DNA of 64,000 nt. Origin: CAZJBS01 sp964544475 (GTDB lineage Bacteria > CLD3 > SB21). This document shows, piece by piece, positions 1 to 7,906 of the stretch (its first letter is position 1; every line of letters begins with the position of its first letter). The notes beneath the pieces are model-generated. The model did not search any database. It saw only the letters and a list, made by a program, of their open reading frames with translations, and had not been told where the DNA came from. The stretch lies in the NCBI GenBank assembly GCA_964544475.1, contig CAZJBS010000003.1:1-64000 (forward strand), read 5' to 3'. The translations under genes and the position numbers were made by a program.

Positions 1-1320
1 GCCAGCGGTTCGGTCAGAAAGCTGGTGTATGCCAACTCACGCTGGCATGCCGTGATGTATTCCAGTCATGACCTGTATCACCTGATGTCTACGAATGACG
101 GCGCCGCCTGGTTCGGCTATGAGAAAATGAACGGCACCCTGCCGGGAACTGAACTCCGCCTGGAATCAAATAGCAATGCATCGCTCTTCACGTACAATTC
201 CAATCTGCACGCGGTCTTCAACCAGACAGACGGCATCTATTACAACCGGGCCAGTCTGACCGGCATATGGGAACAACCGAAGCTATTGTATGCGGTCACC
301 TCACCCGCCATTTCTTCTTTCATCGACGCCAGCGGCGTGGGGCATGTGATCTGGGTTCAGAGCAATTGGACACTTGGACCATCGAGTTATTACCTGAAAT
401 ACGGTACATTCAATACAGCGGATGCGAATCCCACGCTGACGGGCATTGCCACGGTAACATCGGGAAGCGTCAATTATCAGACGCCGGCGATTTCTGTGGA
501 CGGTCAAGGGCGTCCACATGCCGTGTGGACGAAAAGCGGCAGAATTTGGCACAGCATCAAGACGACCTCATGGTCAACGCCTTATGAAGTAAGTGACGGA
601 CAGACTACATGCGAAACCCCATCACTGCATACCATGGGTTCACTGTCGTACGTGGCCTGGACCAATGGATCACCGGGGGAGACCTGGTACCGATCACGAA
701 ACAGCAATGGCACGTGGAATACCAAGATCAACCAGAGTCAGAGCGCAGGTTTTGCATCGGTGCATCCCTATATCTCCGATGTTTACGGCGAACCCATGAT
801 CCTTTGGTCAGAACAAACGGCGTCTGGATATGATACTAAGTACCGTTTTCCTGAAAGCGGACAGCATGGCGTATTGGCTTCCTCGGACTCAGTTGTTCAA
901 TATCCGAGCTATGCCGCTCGCTCATATCAGGGCGCTGCCCGGGTCGTTGGACTTTGGACTGAAAAGCAGGTAACCCCTTTCCATTTGAAAACGGCTTACA
1001 AGAACATGTTCCCGTACTTGGGCAAACAGGAGTCTGAGATTCTGTCGGAGATCCCGGCGACGTTTGAGTTGAGGCGGAATTCACCCAATCCTTTCAATCC
1101 GACGACGACAATTGCATTTGCTCTTCCGGAAGAAACGGAGGTTACTCTGAAGGTCTATGATGTCTTGGGAAGAGAGGTTGCAGTATTGGTCAATGAGACA
1201 AAATCTGCCGGCAGGTACCAAATAGCCTTTGACGCATCGAGATTAGCGTCAGGCGTTTACATCTACAGAATAACAGCCGGAGATTATGTCGACTCTAAGA
1301 AAATGGTTCTGATCAAGTGA
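1..1320 (+). CDS. Secreted beta-propeller-like protein with T9SS type A sorting domain (5' truncated)
   Basis: The reading frame is open from the first base, so the gene begins upstream of the window and only about 439 codons are visible. The body repeats a pattern of the type 'D..G..HAVW' (for example GQGRPHAVWTKSGRIWHSI), as in sialidase/BNR-like beta-propeller proteins. The last 80 or so residues form a clear type IX secretion C-terminal domain: a SPNPFNP motif, then a YDVLGREV strand, then LASGVYIYRI and a KKM..LIK end. Such domains direct cargo through the outer membrane in T9SS bacteria and are normally cleaved. The substrate or ligand of the propeller part cannot be read from the sequence. 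A hairpin terminator follows immediately. I am confident in the sorting domain and only moderately so in the propeller assignment. Confidence 0.85.
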   Translation, partial: ASGSVRKLVYANSRWHAVMYSSHDLYHLMSTNDGAAWFGYEKMNGTLPGTELRLESNSNASLFTYNSNLHAVFNQTDGIYYNRASLTGIWEQPKLLYAVTSPAISSFIDASGVGHVIWVQSNWTLGPSSYYLKYGTFNTADANPTLTGIATVTSGSVNYQTPAISVDGQGRPHAVWTKSGRIWHSIKTTSWSTPYEVSDGQTTCETPSLHTMGSLSYVAWTNGSPGETWYRSRNSNGTWNTKINQSQSAGFASVHPYISDVYGEPMILWSEQTASGYDTKYRFPESGQHGVLASSDSVVQYPSYAARSYQGAARVVGLWTEKQVTPFHLKTAYKNMFPYLGKQESEILSEIPATFELRRNSPNPFNPTTTIAFALPEETEVTLKVYDVLGREVAVLVNETKSAGRYQIAFDASRLASGVYIYRITAGDYVDSKKMVLIK

Positions 1321-1333
1321 CCTTAACCGTCCC

Positions 1334-1373
1334 AATCCCCTGTTGTTGTGAAATGGCAGGGGATTCTAATTTT
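1334..1373 (+). terminator. Rho-independent terminator after the T9SS cargo gene
   Basis: A perfect 9-bp stem (AATCCCCTG / CAGGGGATT, 1334-1342 and 1357-1365) with a 14-nt loop is followed by a T-rich stretch. It lies 13 bp after the stop codon of the upstream gene. Confidence 0.75.
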
Positions 1374-1561
1374 CAGCACTTTTGCCGCCGTGACTTTCAT
1401 AAAATGCAGGTATCTGCTGAAACAAGAAACATAGAATGCGGGAAAGCCCGACGTCCGATAACAGGCCGATACACATTCGCTCTGCGCCAAAGGCACATCG
1501 CCCATGTCCCGTGCGCCGCCATATTATGGGATTTTTCAGATGCGGTTGCCGGAGACGGCGT

Positions 1562-1816
1562 GTATCGGCGGAACGTTATCTGCGATGGGTGCAAAATAGT
1601 ATCAACCTCGTGTCCATGCTCCTGGAATGGGAGGAAGACGGCCAATGGCACCGACACCAATGGGAATTTCCGATGCGCTACTTCTACCGTTATGAGCTGG
1701 AGCATCTCGTCGCCCGCGCCGGTCTCGTCCTCGAATCCATGACCGGCGACTTCCACAATCATCCGGTGGGCGCGGATTCCAGGGATTTTGTTCTGATTGG
1801 CCATAAACCGAAGTGA
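1562..1816 (+). pseudogene. C-terminal remnant of a class I SAM-dependent methyltransferase
   Basis: The frame ending at 1816 carries about 75 residues that look like the C-terminal end of small SAM-dependent methyltransferases: a charged LLEWEEDGQ strand, then FPMRYFYRYELEHLVARAG, then a GDF.....D terminal strand. The SAM-binding Rossmann part (a GxGxG motif and following acidic residue) is absent upstream. The frame can be extended back to an ATG at 1436, but those residues are Arg/Pro/His-rich and look non-coding. I therefore read this as a decayed gene whose 5' two thirds were deleted, not as a functional 126-residue protein. The stretch 1374-1561 holds nothing else I recognise. Confidence 0.6.
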
Positions 1817-1839
1817 CCGCCTATTAACCGGAGATTGAT

Positions 1840-3939
1840 GTGAACGGACTGGACAAGATTTTCAAACCGCGTACGATTGCCGTGATCGGCGCGTCCCGCA
1901 AGAAACTGACCATCGGTCGCGAGATCATCCATAATCTGATCATCAACGATTTCAATGGCCCCATTTATCCCGTAAATCCCAACGCCGATTCGATCCACAG
2001 CCTTCGCTGCTATCCGACGGTGAACGACATCCCGGGCGAGGTCGATCTGGCCATCATCACCGTGCCGAAAACACACGCCATGCGGGTGATCGACGAATGC
2101 GGCGCCAAGGGGATCAAGGGCCTGATCGTGATCACGGCGGGATTTCGCGAGGTCGGCGAGGAAGGGATGAGACGGGAACAGGAACTGGTGGAGAAGATCA
2201 AAGGCTACGGCATGCGGATGATCGGTCCCAACTGCATGGGCGTGATCAACACCGACGAACAGGTCAGCATGAACGCCACGTTTTCGCCGACGCAGCCGAT
2301 TCCGGGCAAGATCGCGTTCATCTCCCAGAGCGGCGCGCTCGGCGTCGCAATTCTGGAAAACGCCGCCGCCCTCAACCTGGGTATATCGTCATTCGCCAGC
2401 ATCGGCAACAAAGCCAACGTGTCGGGCAATGACCTGCTCGAATATTGGCGCGACGACAAACAAACCCACGTCATCCTGATGTATCTCGAGAGTTTCGGCA
2501 ATCCCAAACGCTTCATTGAAATCGCGCGCAGCATCACCCGTTTCAAACCGATCATCACCGTGAAATCCGGGCGCACGACCGCCGGCGCGATGGCCGCATC
2601 GTCCCATACCGGCGCCCTCGCCGGCGCCGACGTCATCGTCGACGCCATGCTGCAGCAGGCGGGCGTCATCCGCGTGGAGTCCATCGAACAACTTTTCGAT
2701 CTGGCCATGGCTTTCGACAAACAACCCCTGCCTCAGGGCGACCGCGTGGCCATCCTGTCCAATGCCGGCGGACCTGCCATCATGGCCACCGACGCGCTGA
2801 TCAGCCACGGTATGCGCCTCGCGGAATTCGCCCCGCGAACGAAGGAAGCCCTTCGCGCGGTCGTTTCCCCGGAGGCGAGCGTCAATAATCCCGTCGATAC
2901 GACGGCCAGCGGCAATGCGGAGATCTATGCCCAGGCCCTCGATATCATGCTGACCGATCCCAATGTGGACAGCATCCTCGTCATTTTTGTCCCGCCCATC
3001 ACCGTCCACACCAAGGACATGGCGCGCGAAATTCTGGCCATGAACAGGAAATATCCGGAGAAAACGATGTTGTGCTGTTTCATGAGCCAGGACAAGGAGA
3101 GCATCTCGGCCATGCGCAAGAGTGGGATTCCGGTGTATATTTTTCCGGAATCCGCCATCATGGCCCTGAGCGCGATGAACGATCATCGCAAGTGGCGGTT
3201 GAAGAAGGAAGGCACCACGCGCCACTTTGAGTTCGACAAGAAAAAAATCGACGGGGTGATCGGCCACGCGAAAAAAGCCGGTCGTGGTTTTCTGGATCCG
3301 GAGGAGGTGTTCACCATTCTTGAATGCTGCGGCTTCCGGACGGCGGGGCATACCATAGTTCAAAACGAAGACGAGGCGGCCGGATTCGCCAGATCACTCA
3401 AGAATCCGGTCGTTCTGAAAGTCGTATCCTCGGAGATCGTTCACAAATCAGATGTCGGCGGCGTCAAAGTGGATTTGCGAACGGAAGACGAGGTGCGGGC
3501 CGGCTATCGTTCCATCATGGAAAACCTCAGGAAAAAGGGATTGGACGGCAAGGTGCAGGGTATGCTGGTGCAGGAGATGGTCAAGGGCGGCAAGGAGATT
3601 GTGCTCGGTGTGAACCGTGACCGGATGTTCGGGCCGGTGATCATGGCCGGGCTGGGAGGCATCTACGTGGAAGTTCTCAAGGACGTCTCCTTCAAGATAG
3701 CGCCGCTGACGGACACGGACGCCCGTGAAATGATTGAATCTTTGAGGAGCTATCCGCTGCTCAAGGGCGTGCGCGGCGAAAAACCGGTCCACATTCCGAC
3801 GGTTGTCGAATACATCCAGCGGTTGGCCCAGCTGGCTACGGATTTTGAAACCATTCTGGAGATTGACATGAATCCGCTGATGCTGTTCGAGTCCGGCCAG
3901 GATTGCAAGGTCGTGGACGCCCGGATCAAAATTGGCTGA
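1840..3939 (+). CDS. Acetate/acyl-CoA ligase (ADP-forming), fused alpha and beta subunits
   Basis: This 699-residue protein has the domain order of NDP-forming acyl-CoA synthetases: a CoA-binding Rossmann domain (residues about 5-140, with TIAVIGAS), two succinyl-CoA-ligase-like flavodoxin domains (about 150-440) and a C-terminal ATP-grasp domain (about 470-699). Residue H256 in SHTGALAG corresponds to the phosphohistidine of the archaeal ADP-forming enzyme. The family converts acyl-CoA, ADP and phosphate to the acid, CoA and ATP, giving substrate-level phosphorylation during fermentation; the acyl group preferred here cannot be told. The start is a GTG placed about 7 bases after a CCGGAG ribosome-binding site. 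No separate beta subunit is needed because the ATP-grasp half is fused. It reads in the same direction as the HPt gene that follows. Confidence 0.92.
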   Translation: MNGLDKIFKPRTIAVIGASRKKLTIGREIIHNLIINDFNGPIYPVNPNADSIHSLRCYPTVNDIPGEVDLAIITVPKTHAMRVIDECGAKGIKGLIVITAGFREVGEEGMRREQELVEKIKGYGMRMIGPNCMGVINTDEQVSMNATFSPTQPIPGKIAFISQSGALGVAILENAAALNLGISSFASIGNKANVSGNDLLEYWRDDKQTHVILMYLESFGNPKRFIEIARSITRFKPIITVKSGRTTAGAMAASSHTGALAGADVIVDAMLQQAGVIRVESIEQLFDLAMAFDKQPLPQGDRVAILSNAGGPAIMATDALISHGMRLAEFAPRTKEALRAVVSPEASVNNPVDTTASGNAEIYAQALDIMLTDPNVDSILVIFVPPITVHTKDMAREILAMNRKYPEKTMLCCFMSQDKESISAMRKSGIPVYIFPESAIMALSAMNDHRKWRLKKEGTTRHFEFDKKKIDGVIGHAKKAGRGFLDPEEVFTILECCGFRTAGHTIVQNEDEAAGFARSLKNPVVLKVVSSEIVHKSDVGGVKVDLRTEDEVRAGYRSIMENLRKKGLDGKVQGMLVQEMVKGGKEIVLGVNRDRMFGPVIMAGLGGIYVEVLKDVSFKIAPLTDTDAREMIESLRSYPLLKGVRGEKPVHIPTVVEYIQRLAQLATDFETILEIDMNPLMLFESGQDCKVVDARIKIG

Positions 3940-4025
3940 TGTTGGTGTTTGCCGGCAAGAACCTATTGACTCTTTGACGAAATTTGGGGATGTTGGCCGC
4001 AGCTTTGGATACATCACAAGGAGAC

Positions 4026-4337
4026 ATGTCAGACCGCATCGTCGTACGCATCGACCCGATGGTGGTAGGAATGATCCCGCGTTATCTGGACAGTTGCCGG
4101 AAACACGTCGGGACGATCCTCAGCCACGTCGAACAAAGAAATTTCACTGAAATTCAGCTGATTGGCCACAGTCTCAAAGGCAGTGGCGGCAGTTTCGGGC
4201 TTGATGAGATCAGCCGCATCGGGAAGGGTATCGAGGACACAGCCCGTGGTCGGGACAAAGCCGGCGTCAAGATGTGGTTAGACCGGTTGGAATCGTATCT
4301 TTCGGCGCTTCATATCGAGGCGGACCTTCCCCGTTAG
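4026..4337 (+). CDS. Free-standing histidine phosphotransfer (HPt) domain protein
   Basis: The 103-residue protein is essentially a single HPt four-helix domain. The phospho-acceptor is H48 in the motif GHSLKGSGGSFG, followed by the conserved glycine-rich helix cap. HPt proteins relay phosphate between receiver domains in multistep phosphorelays in the cytoplasm. I chose the ATG at 4026 because the alignable domain begins at once (SDRIVVRID) and an AAGGAG lies just before it, although its spacing is short. An upstream TTG (3984) or ATG (3990) would add 12-14 poorly characteristic residues. No partner kinase or receiver lies next to it, so its relay is encoded elsewhere. Its stop codon overlaps that of the convergent ABC gene. 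Confidence 0.85.
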   Translation: MSDRIVVRIDPMVVGMIPRYLDSCRKHVGTILSHVEQRNFTEIQLIGHSLKGSGGSFGLDEISRIGKGIEDTARGRDKAGVKMWLDRLESYLSALHIEADLPR

Positions 4338-5320
4338 TTGCATCCGTCAGAAATTTTCTCCCATTCAGGACACGCCCACCCGTGCTCGTCAGGGCCGTCG
4401 GTCCATTCGGGCGTTTGTTGGCGGCACGCGGCCGTGGCCCATTGGCACCGTGGATGAAAGTGACAACCGGGCGGCAGGGCACGCAATTCCGGGATAAAGC
4501 CCTTCAGGGGTTTGGCGGCGCCGACGCCGAGACGTGGAATCGATTTCAACAACCCTTTCGTATACGGATGCCGCGGCGCTGTCAGAATAGCCTGTGTCGG
4601 GCCGGCTTCCACCAATCGCGACGCATACATCACCGCCACCCGGTCCGCCAACTGCGACACCACCCCAAAATCGTGCGTGATCAGGAGAACGGCCATGCCG
4701 CGCTTCTTCTGCTCCTGCCGGATCAACTCCAGGATTTGCGCCTGCACCGTCACGTCCAACGACGACGTCGGTTCATCGGCGATCAACAATTTGGGATTAC
4801 ACGCCAGGGCCATCGCAATCAGAATCCGCTGTTTCATGCCGACCGACAACTGGTGCGGATAACTGTGGAACAAGGTCTCCGCATCCGTCAGACCGACCTC
4901 CTTCATGCCTTCCACCGTCCTGCGATAAGCTTCCGTTTTCGACATTCGTAGATGCGACGTCAGTACTTCTGCGATCTGGCGGCCGCACGACATCGTGGGA
5001 TTCAGGGCGGAACCCGGTTCCTGGAAGATCATGGCCATGTCTTTGCCGCGAATTTTCTGGAATTCCGTTTCCGCCAGGGTGAGGAGATCGCGCCCCTCGA
5101 AAAGGATGGAACCTCCGACCACCTTCACGGCAGGCTCGGGCAGAATGCCCATGATGGACCACGCCGTGATGGTTTTTCCGGATCCGGATTCTCCGACGAT
5201 CGCGACCACCTCTTTGCTTCGTATGTCGAGACTCAGATGGTCCACGACAGGGAAACGGCTTCGGCCGTTGGCGGCCGACGTCTCAAGGTGTCGAATGGAA
5301 AGAAGGATTTCTTCAGTCAT
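4334..5320 (-). CDS. Oligopeptide/dipeptide-type ABC transporter ATP-binding protein (OppD/DppD family), orphan
   Basis: The 328-residue ATPase has Walker A GESGSGKT (residues 43-50), a Q-loop (IFQEPGSALNP), Walker B LLIADEPTS and the switch His in LLITHD. The typical OppD/DppD C-terminal extension contains a cysteine-bearing CHFHPRC segment. The family energises import of peptides or nickel through two permeases and a second ATPase, none of which is in the window, so this is a detached subunit. The ABC signature reads LSVGMKQR where the usual form is LSGGMRQR; the glycine-to-valine change lies in the nucleotide-contacting motif and could weaken activity. The gene has a promoter-like element just upstream on its own strand and converges on the HPt gene with a few bases of overlap. 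Confidence 0.9.
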   Translation of the reverse strand: MTEEILLSIRHLETSAANGRSRFPVVDHLSLDIRSKEVVAIVGESGSGKTITAWSIMGILPEPAVKVVGGSILFEGRDLLTLAETEFQKIRGKDMAMIFQEPGSALNPTMSCGRQIAEVLTSHLRMSKTEAYRRTVEGMKEVGLTDAETLFHSYPHQLSVGMKQRILIAMALACNPKLLIADEPTSSLDVTVQAQILELIRQEQKKRGMAVLLITHDFGVVSQLADRVAVMYASRLVEAGPTQAILTAPRHPYTKGLLKSIPRLGVGAAKPLKGFIPELRALPPGCHFHPRCQWATAACRQQTPEWTDGPDEHGWACPEWEKISDGCN

Positions 5321-5352
5321 TGGGATGATTGTGTCGGGTGTGTTTCACATGA

Positions 5353-5381
5353 AAAGTAGCCGAAAAACGCCCAAAACACAA
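5353..5381 (-). promoter_or_regulatory. Promoter-like element for the OppD-type gene
   Basis: Read on the minus strand: TTGTGT (5381-5376), 17-bp spacer, TACTTT (5358-5353), about 33 bp before the start codon. It matches the TTG / TAnnTT pattern repeated in this window. Confidence 0.45.
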
Positions 5382-5401
5382 TATTTTACCCGTTTTTCCT
5401 C

Positions 5402-5430
5402 TTGCAATAAGAGCAGGTGGGGTGTACATT
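5402..5430 (+). promoter_or_regulatory. Promoter-like element for phosphomannomutase
   Basis: TTGCAA (5402-5407), 17-bp spacer, TACATT (5425-5430). It lies 60 bp before the chosen ATG at 5491 and back-to-back with the minus-strand promoter of the ABC gene. It closely resembles the elements at 16518 and 37159, and it rules out translation starting at the in-frame codon at 5422. Confidence 0.6.
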
Positions 5431-5490
5431 TCTCGCACTCCATTTCGATTTGACAAGCACGACCATCATAAAACCGGAGATTTCCTCATC

Positions 5491-7107
5491 ATGGCCAGTT
5501 CCAAAAACCGCAAGAAGGGTTCGAAGAAGTCCGCGTCCAAAAGAAAAGCGAAGAAACCGGCAAGAAGACGGCTGAAGAAAACGAAGAAATCCACCGTACG
5601 AAAGGTCAAGAAGGGAAAGAGATCCGCCGTCAAGAATAGACGGTCGCCGGCCAAATCGAAAAAAATCGCGGCCAGGAAAACAAGAAAGACCATAAAGACG
5701 ACGGTCAGGAAAGCCACCGCGGTTTCGGTCAACAATGAAATTTTCAGAGAGTATGACATTCGCGGCATTGTGAAGGACGACCTGCCGGCGGGTGTCGTGG
5801 AACGCATCGGCCAGGCGTATGGCACTTACATGCGGCGCAAGGGCGCAAAAACCGTGACGGTCGGCCGCGACGTGCGGACCACATCGCTCGGACTCAAAAA
5901 AGCGCTGGTCAAGGGCATGCTGTCCACCGGCTTGAACGTCATTGATGTGGGTGAAGTCCCGACGCCCGCGCTATACTTTTCAATCGTCCACTATAAGACC
6001 GATGGCGGAATCATGGTTACGGGCAGCCACAATCCGCGCGAATACAACGGATTCAAGATGTGCCTTGGATTGGCGCCGATTTATGGGGCCCAGATCCAGG
6101 AACTCGGACGGCTCATTGAGAGAAAAGATTTCGAAACCGGCAGGGGCCAGGGATCGGAGAAACCGATCGTTGAGGAATACGTGAAGATGATCACGGATAA
6201 AATCCGTCTGGAAAAACCGTTCCGGATCGTGATCGACTCGGGCAATGGTACGGCCGGACCGATCGCGCCTTTGATTTTCCGCAAACTGGGCTGTGAAGTG
6301 ATGGAACTCTATTGCGAGCCGGACGGCACATTCCCCAACCACCTTCCGGATCCGACCAAACTGGAGTACATCCAGGACCTTCGCCGGTTGGTCGTGGAAC
6401 ACAAGATGGATATCGGCCTCGGATTTGACGGCGATTCGGACCGCGTCGGCGCCATTGACGAAAAAGGGCGTGTGGTCTGGGCCGACAAATTGATCGCCTT
6501 GTTCGCCCGCGAAATCAACGCCCGACACCCGGGTTCCCAGATATTGTTCGACGTCAAGTGTTCGCAGGCCTTGAGCGAAGATATCGAAGCGCACGGCGGC
6601 AAGCCGGTCATGTACAAGACGGGCCATTCGCTGCTCAAAGCCAAAATGAAAGAACTGCACAACCCGTTGGCGGGTGAAATGAGCGGTCACATCTTTTTTG
6701 CCGACGATTTCTTTGGATACGACGATGCCATTTATGTGGCCTGCCGCCTCGTTCAACTGTTGTCGCGCACGTCGCAGACGCTGTCGCAGTTATCCGATTC
6801 CATTCCTCATTTTTATTCCACGCCGGAGATCCGGGTCGACACGACGGAAAAGGACAAATTCAGGATCGTCGAGGAAGTGACGCAGCATTTCCGCGCCAAG
6901 TACAACATCATCGACGTGGACGGGGTGCGCGTGCTGTATGGCGACGGCTGGGGCCTTGTGCGGGCATCGAATACCCAGCCGGTGCTGGTGGTCCGATTTG
7001 AGGCAAAAACCCAGGAACGCCTGCATGCGATCATGAATGAGATTATCGGCAAACTCCGTACGTATCCGTCCGTGCGCATCAACGACGCCGATTTGACCAT
7101 CTACTGA
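5491..7107 (+). CDS. Phosphomannomutase/phosphoglucomutase with a lysine-rich histone-like N-terminal tail
   Basis: From about residue 80 this is a canonical alpha-D-phosphohexomutase of the AlgC/ManB type. It has the phosphoserine S179 in TGSHNPREYNG, the metal loop DGDSD (D313, D315, D317), a sugar-binding GEMSGH and a C-terminal phosphate-binding RASNTQP. It interconverts hexose 6- and 1-phosphates for nucleotide-sugar and cell-surface polysaccharide synthesis. The first 75 residues are extraordinary: 37 are Lys or Arg, none is acidic, the rest are mostly Ser, Ala, Thr and Val, and KK/RK pairs with SP and TVRK motifs recall histone H1 or AlgP-like tails. The ATG at 5491 is supported by a GGAGA 10 bases upstream and by the promoter at 5402-5430. 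The tail and enzyme share one uninterrupted frame. The tail could bind nucleic acid or anionic polymer; that is inference. Confidence 0.93.
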   Translation: MASSKNRKKGSKKSASKRKAKKPARRRLKKTKKSTVRKVKKGKRSAVKNRRSPAKSKKIAARKTRKTIKTTVRKATAVSVNNEIFREYDIRGIVKDDLPAGVVERIGQAYGTYMRRKGAKTVTVGRDVRTTSLGLKKALVKGMLSTGLNVIDVGEVPTPALYFSIVHYKTDGGIMVTGSHNPREYNGFKMCLGLAPIYGAQIQELGRLIERKDFETGRGQGSEKPIVEEYVKMITDKIRLEKPFRIVIDSGNGTAGPIAPLIFRKLGCEVMELYCEPDGTFPNHLPDPTKLEYIQDLRRLVVEHKMDIGLGFDGDSDRVGAIDEKGRVVWADKLIALFAREINARHPGSQILFDVKCSQALSEDIEAHGGKPVMYKTGHSLLKAKMKELHNPLAGEMSGHIFFADDFFGYDDAIYVACRLVQLLSRTSQTLSQLSDSIPHFYSTPEIRVDTTEKDKFRIVEEVTQHFRAKYNIIDVDGVRVLYGDGWGLVRASNTQPVLVVRFEAKTQERLHAIMNEIIGKLRTYPSVRINDADLTIY

Positions 7108-7128
7108 CCTGTATAATGAAAGGATGAC

Positions 7129-7443
7129 ATGAAGACCATCCAGGGCGTATACCGCAATGGAAAAATAGAGGCGCTCGACGAAATCAAGGCCGCCAATAAC
7201 ACGAAACTCCTGATTGTCGTGACCGACGAAGTGGTGTCCGACGATGTGGCCCCGGACGTTCAGGGCCTGTCCGTGATGGAAAAGGTCCGGCGGCGTACGA
7301 AAGCCGAAATCAGTTCGGAACAGCAGGTCAGTTCGCGCGAAAAGCTGAAACAGATTGCGGCGGCGCTTGACGGAAAACTGCCCCATGCGACGGTGGATGA
7401 GGCGACGAAGAACCTGAGGAGATATTCCGATGATCATGATTGA
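7129..7443 (+). CDS. Probable antitoxin, AF2212/DUF104-like
   Basis: This 104-residue protein opens with MKTIQGVYRNGKIEALDEI, closely like the short beta-barrel N-terminus of AF2212/PG0164-type antitoxins ('MKTIxAVYENGVFxPLE'). It continues with a charged helical region suited to wrapping a toxin. Its 3' end overlaps the PIN-domain gene by 14 bases, the usual arrangement of a type II toxin-antitoxin pair. AF2212-like antitoxins are commonly paired with PIN toxins, and the N-terminal fold often also binds the operator. It lies 21 bp after phosphomannomutase and may be co-transcribed with it. The length is somewhat above the typical 60-80 residues of the family, so this is a family-level call. 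Confidence 0.65.
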   Translation: MKTIQGVYRNGKIEALDEIKAANNTKLLIVVTDEVVSDDVAPDVQGLSVMEKVRRRTKAEISSEQQVSSREKLKQIAAALDGKLPHATVDEATKNLRRYSDDHD

Positions 7444-7906
7444 CACGGATGTTTTTGTCATGGACAATTTCTACACGTCCGATCCGCGTTTTGAGGCCAA
7501 CAATCTTTTCCTGCATCGGATGCAGAGCACAAAGAATTTTACAACAGTCTACAACCTGCTCGAGGTTTGCAGCCTGATTGCGCCACACTGCTCGGAGCCG
7601 GAACTGCTGGGTTTCTTCGAAAATTTCGACCGGACCTACAACGTGGAGATCATTTACCCGAAGACCTACGATCTGTCGGCCGATTATTTTCTGGATCACT
7701 ATTTCGGCGAGGTCCTTCATACAATGCCCGGCACGGGCAATTTGATGGACAGCATGATTTTTTCGCTGGTGAAGCAGGCCGGCATCCGGCTCGTTGTATC
7801 CTGGAATGCGGTCACTTTGAAAAAAAGAATCGGCAAGATCGGCAAGATGGAATTCCTGAAGCCGGACGATTACATGAAATTCTACAAATCGATGGAAAGG
7901 AAGTGA
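7430..7906 (+). CDS. PIN-domain protein, probable toxin ribonuclease
   Basis: The 158-residue protein begins MIMIDTDVFVMD, the first beta strand of a PIN domain with acidic D5 and D7. It has a conserved glutamate in NLLEVCSL (E45), an aspartate at D107 in NLMDSMIF, and a late strand VVSWNA corresponding to the usual 'T.n..d' end of the fold. PIN toxins are Mg-dependent single-strand RNases that cleave tRNA, rRNA or mRNA when released from their antitoxin. The gene overlaps the AF2212-like antitoxin by 14 bases, and its stop overlaps the start of the next gene by one base (TGATG), so all three are probably translated in series. The catalytic site appears intact. The target RNA is unknown. Confidence 0.7.
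   Translation: MIMIDTDVFVMDNFYTSDPRFEANNLFLHRMQSTKNFTTVYNLLEVCSLIAPHCSEPELLGFFENFDRTYNVEIIYPKTYDLSADYFLDHYFGEVLHTMPGTGNLMDSMIFSLVKQAGIRLVVSWNAVTLKKRIGKIGKMEFLKPDDYMKFYKSMERK

Noticed and set aside
1397..1804. 135-codon minus-strand frame opposite the methyltransferase remnant
   Set aside because: The plus strand carries the recognisable methyltransferase tail; the minus-strand product has no features.
7567..7905. Longer N-terminus for the formimidoyltransferase
   Set aside because: It overlaps the PIN gene throughout; the family's conserved start and a ribosome-binding site lie at 7906.
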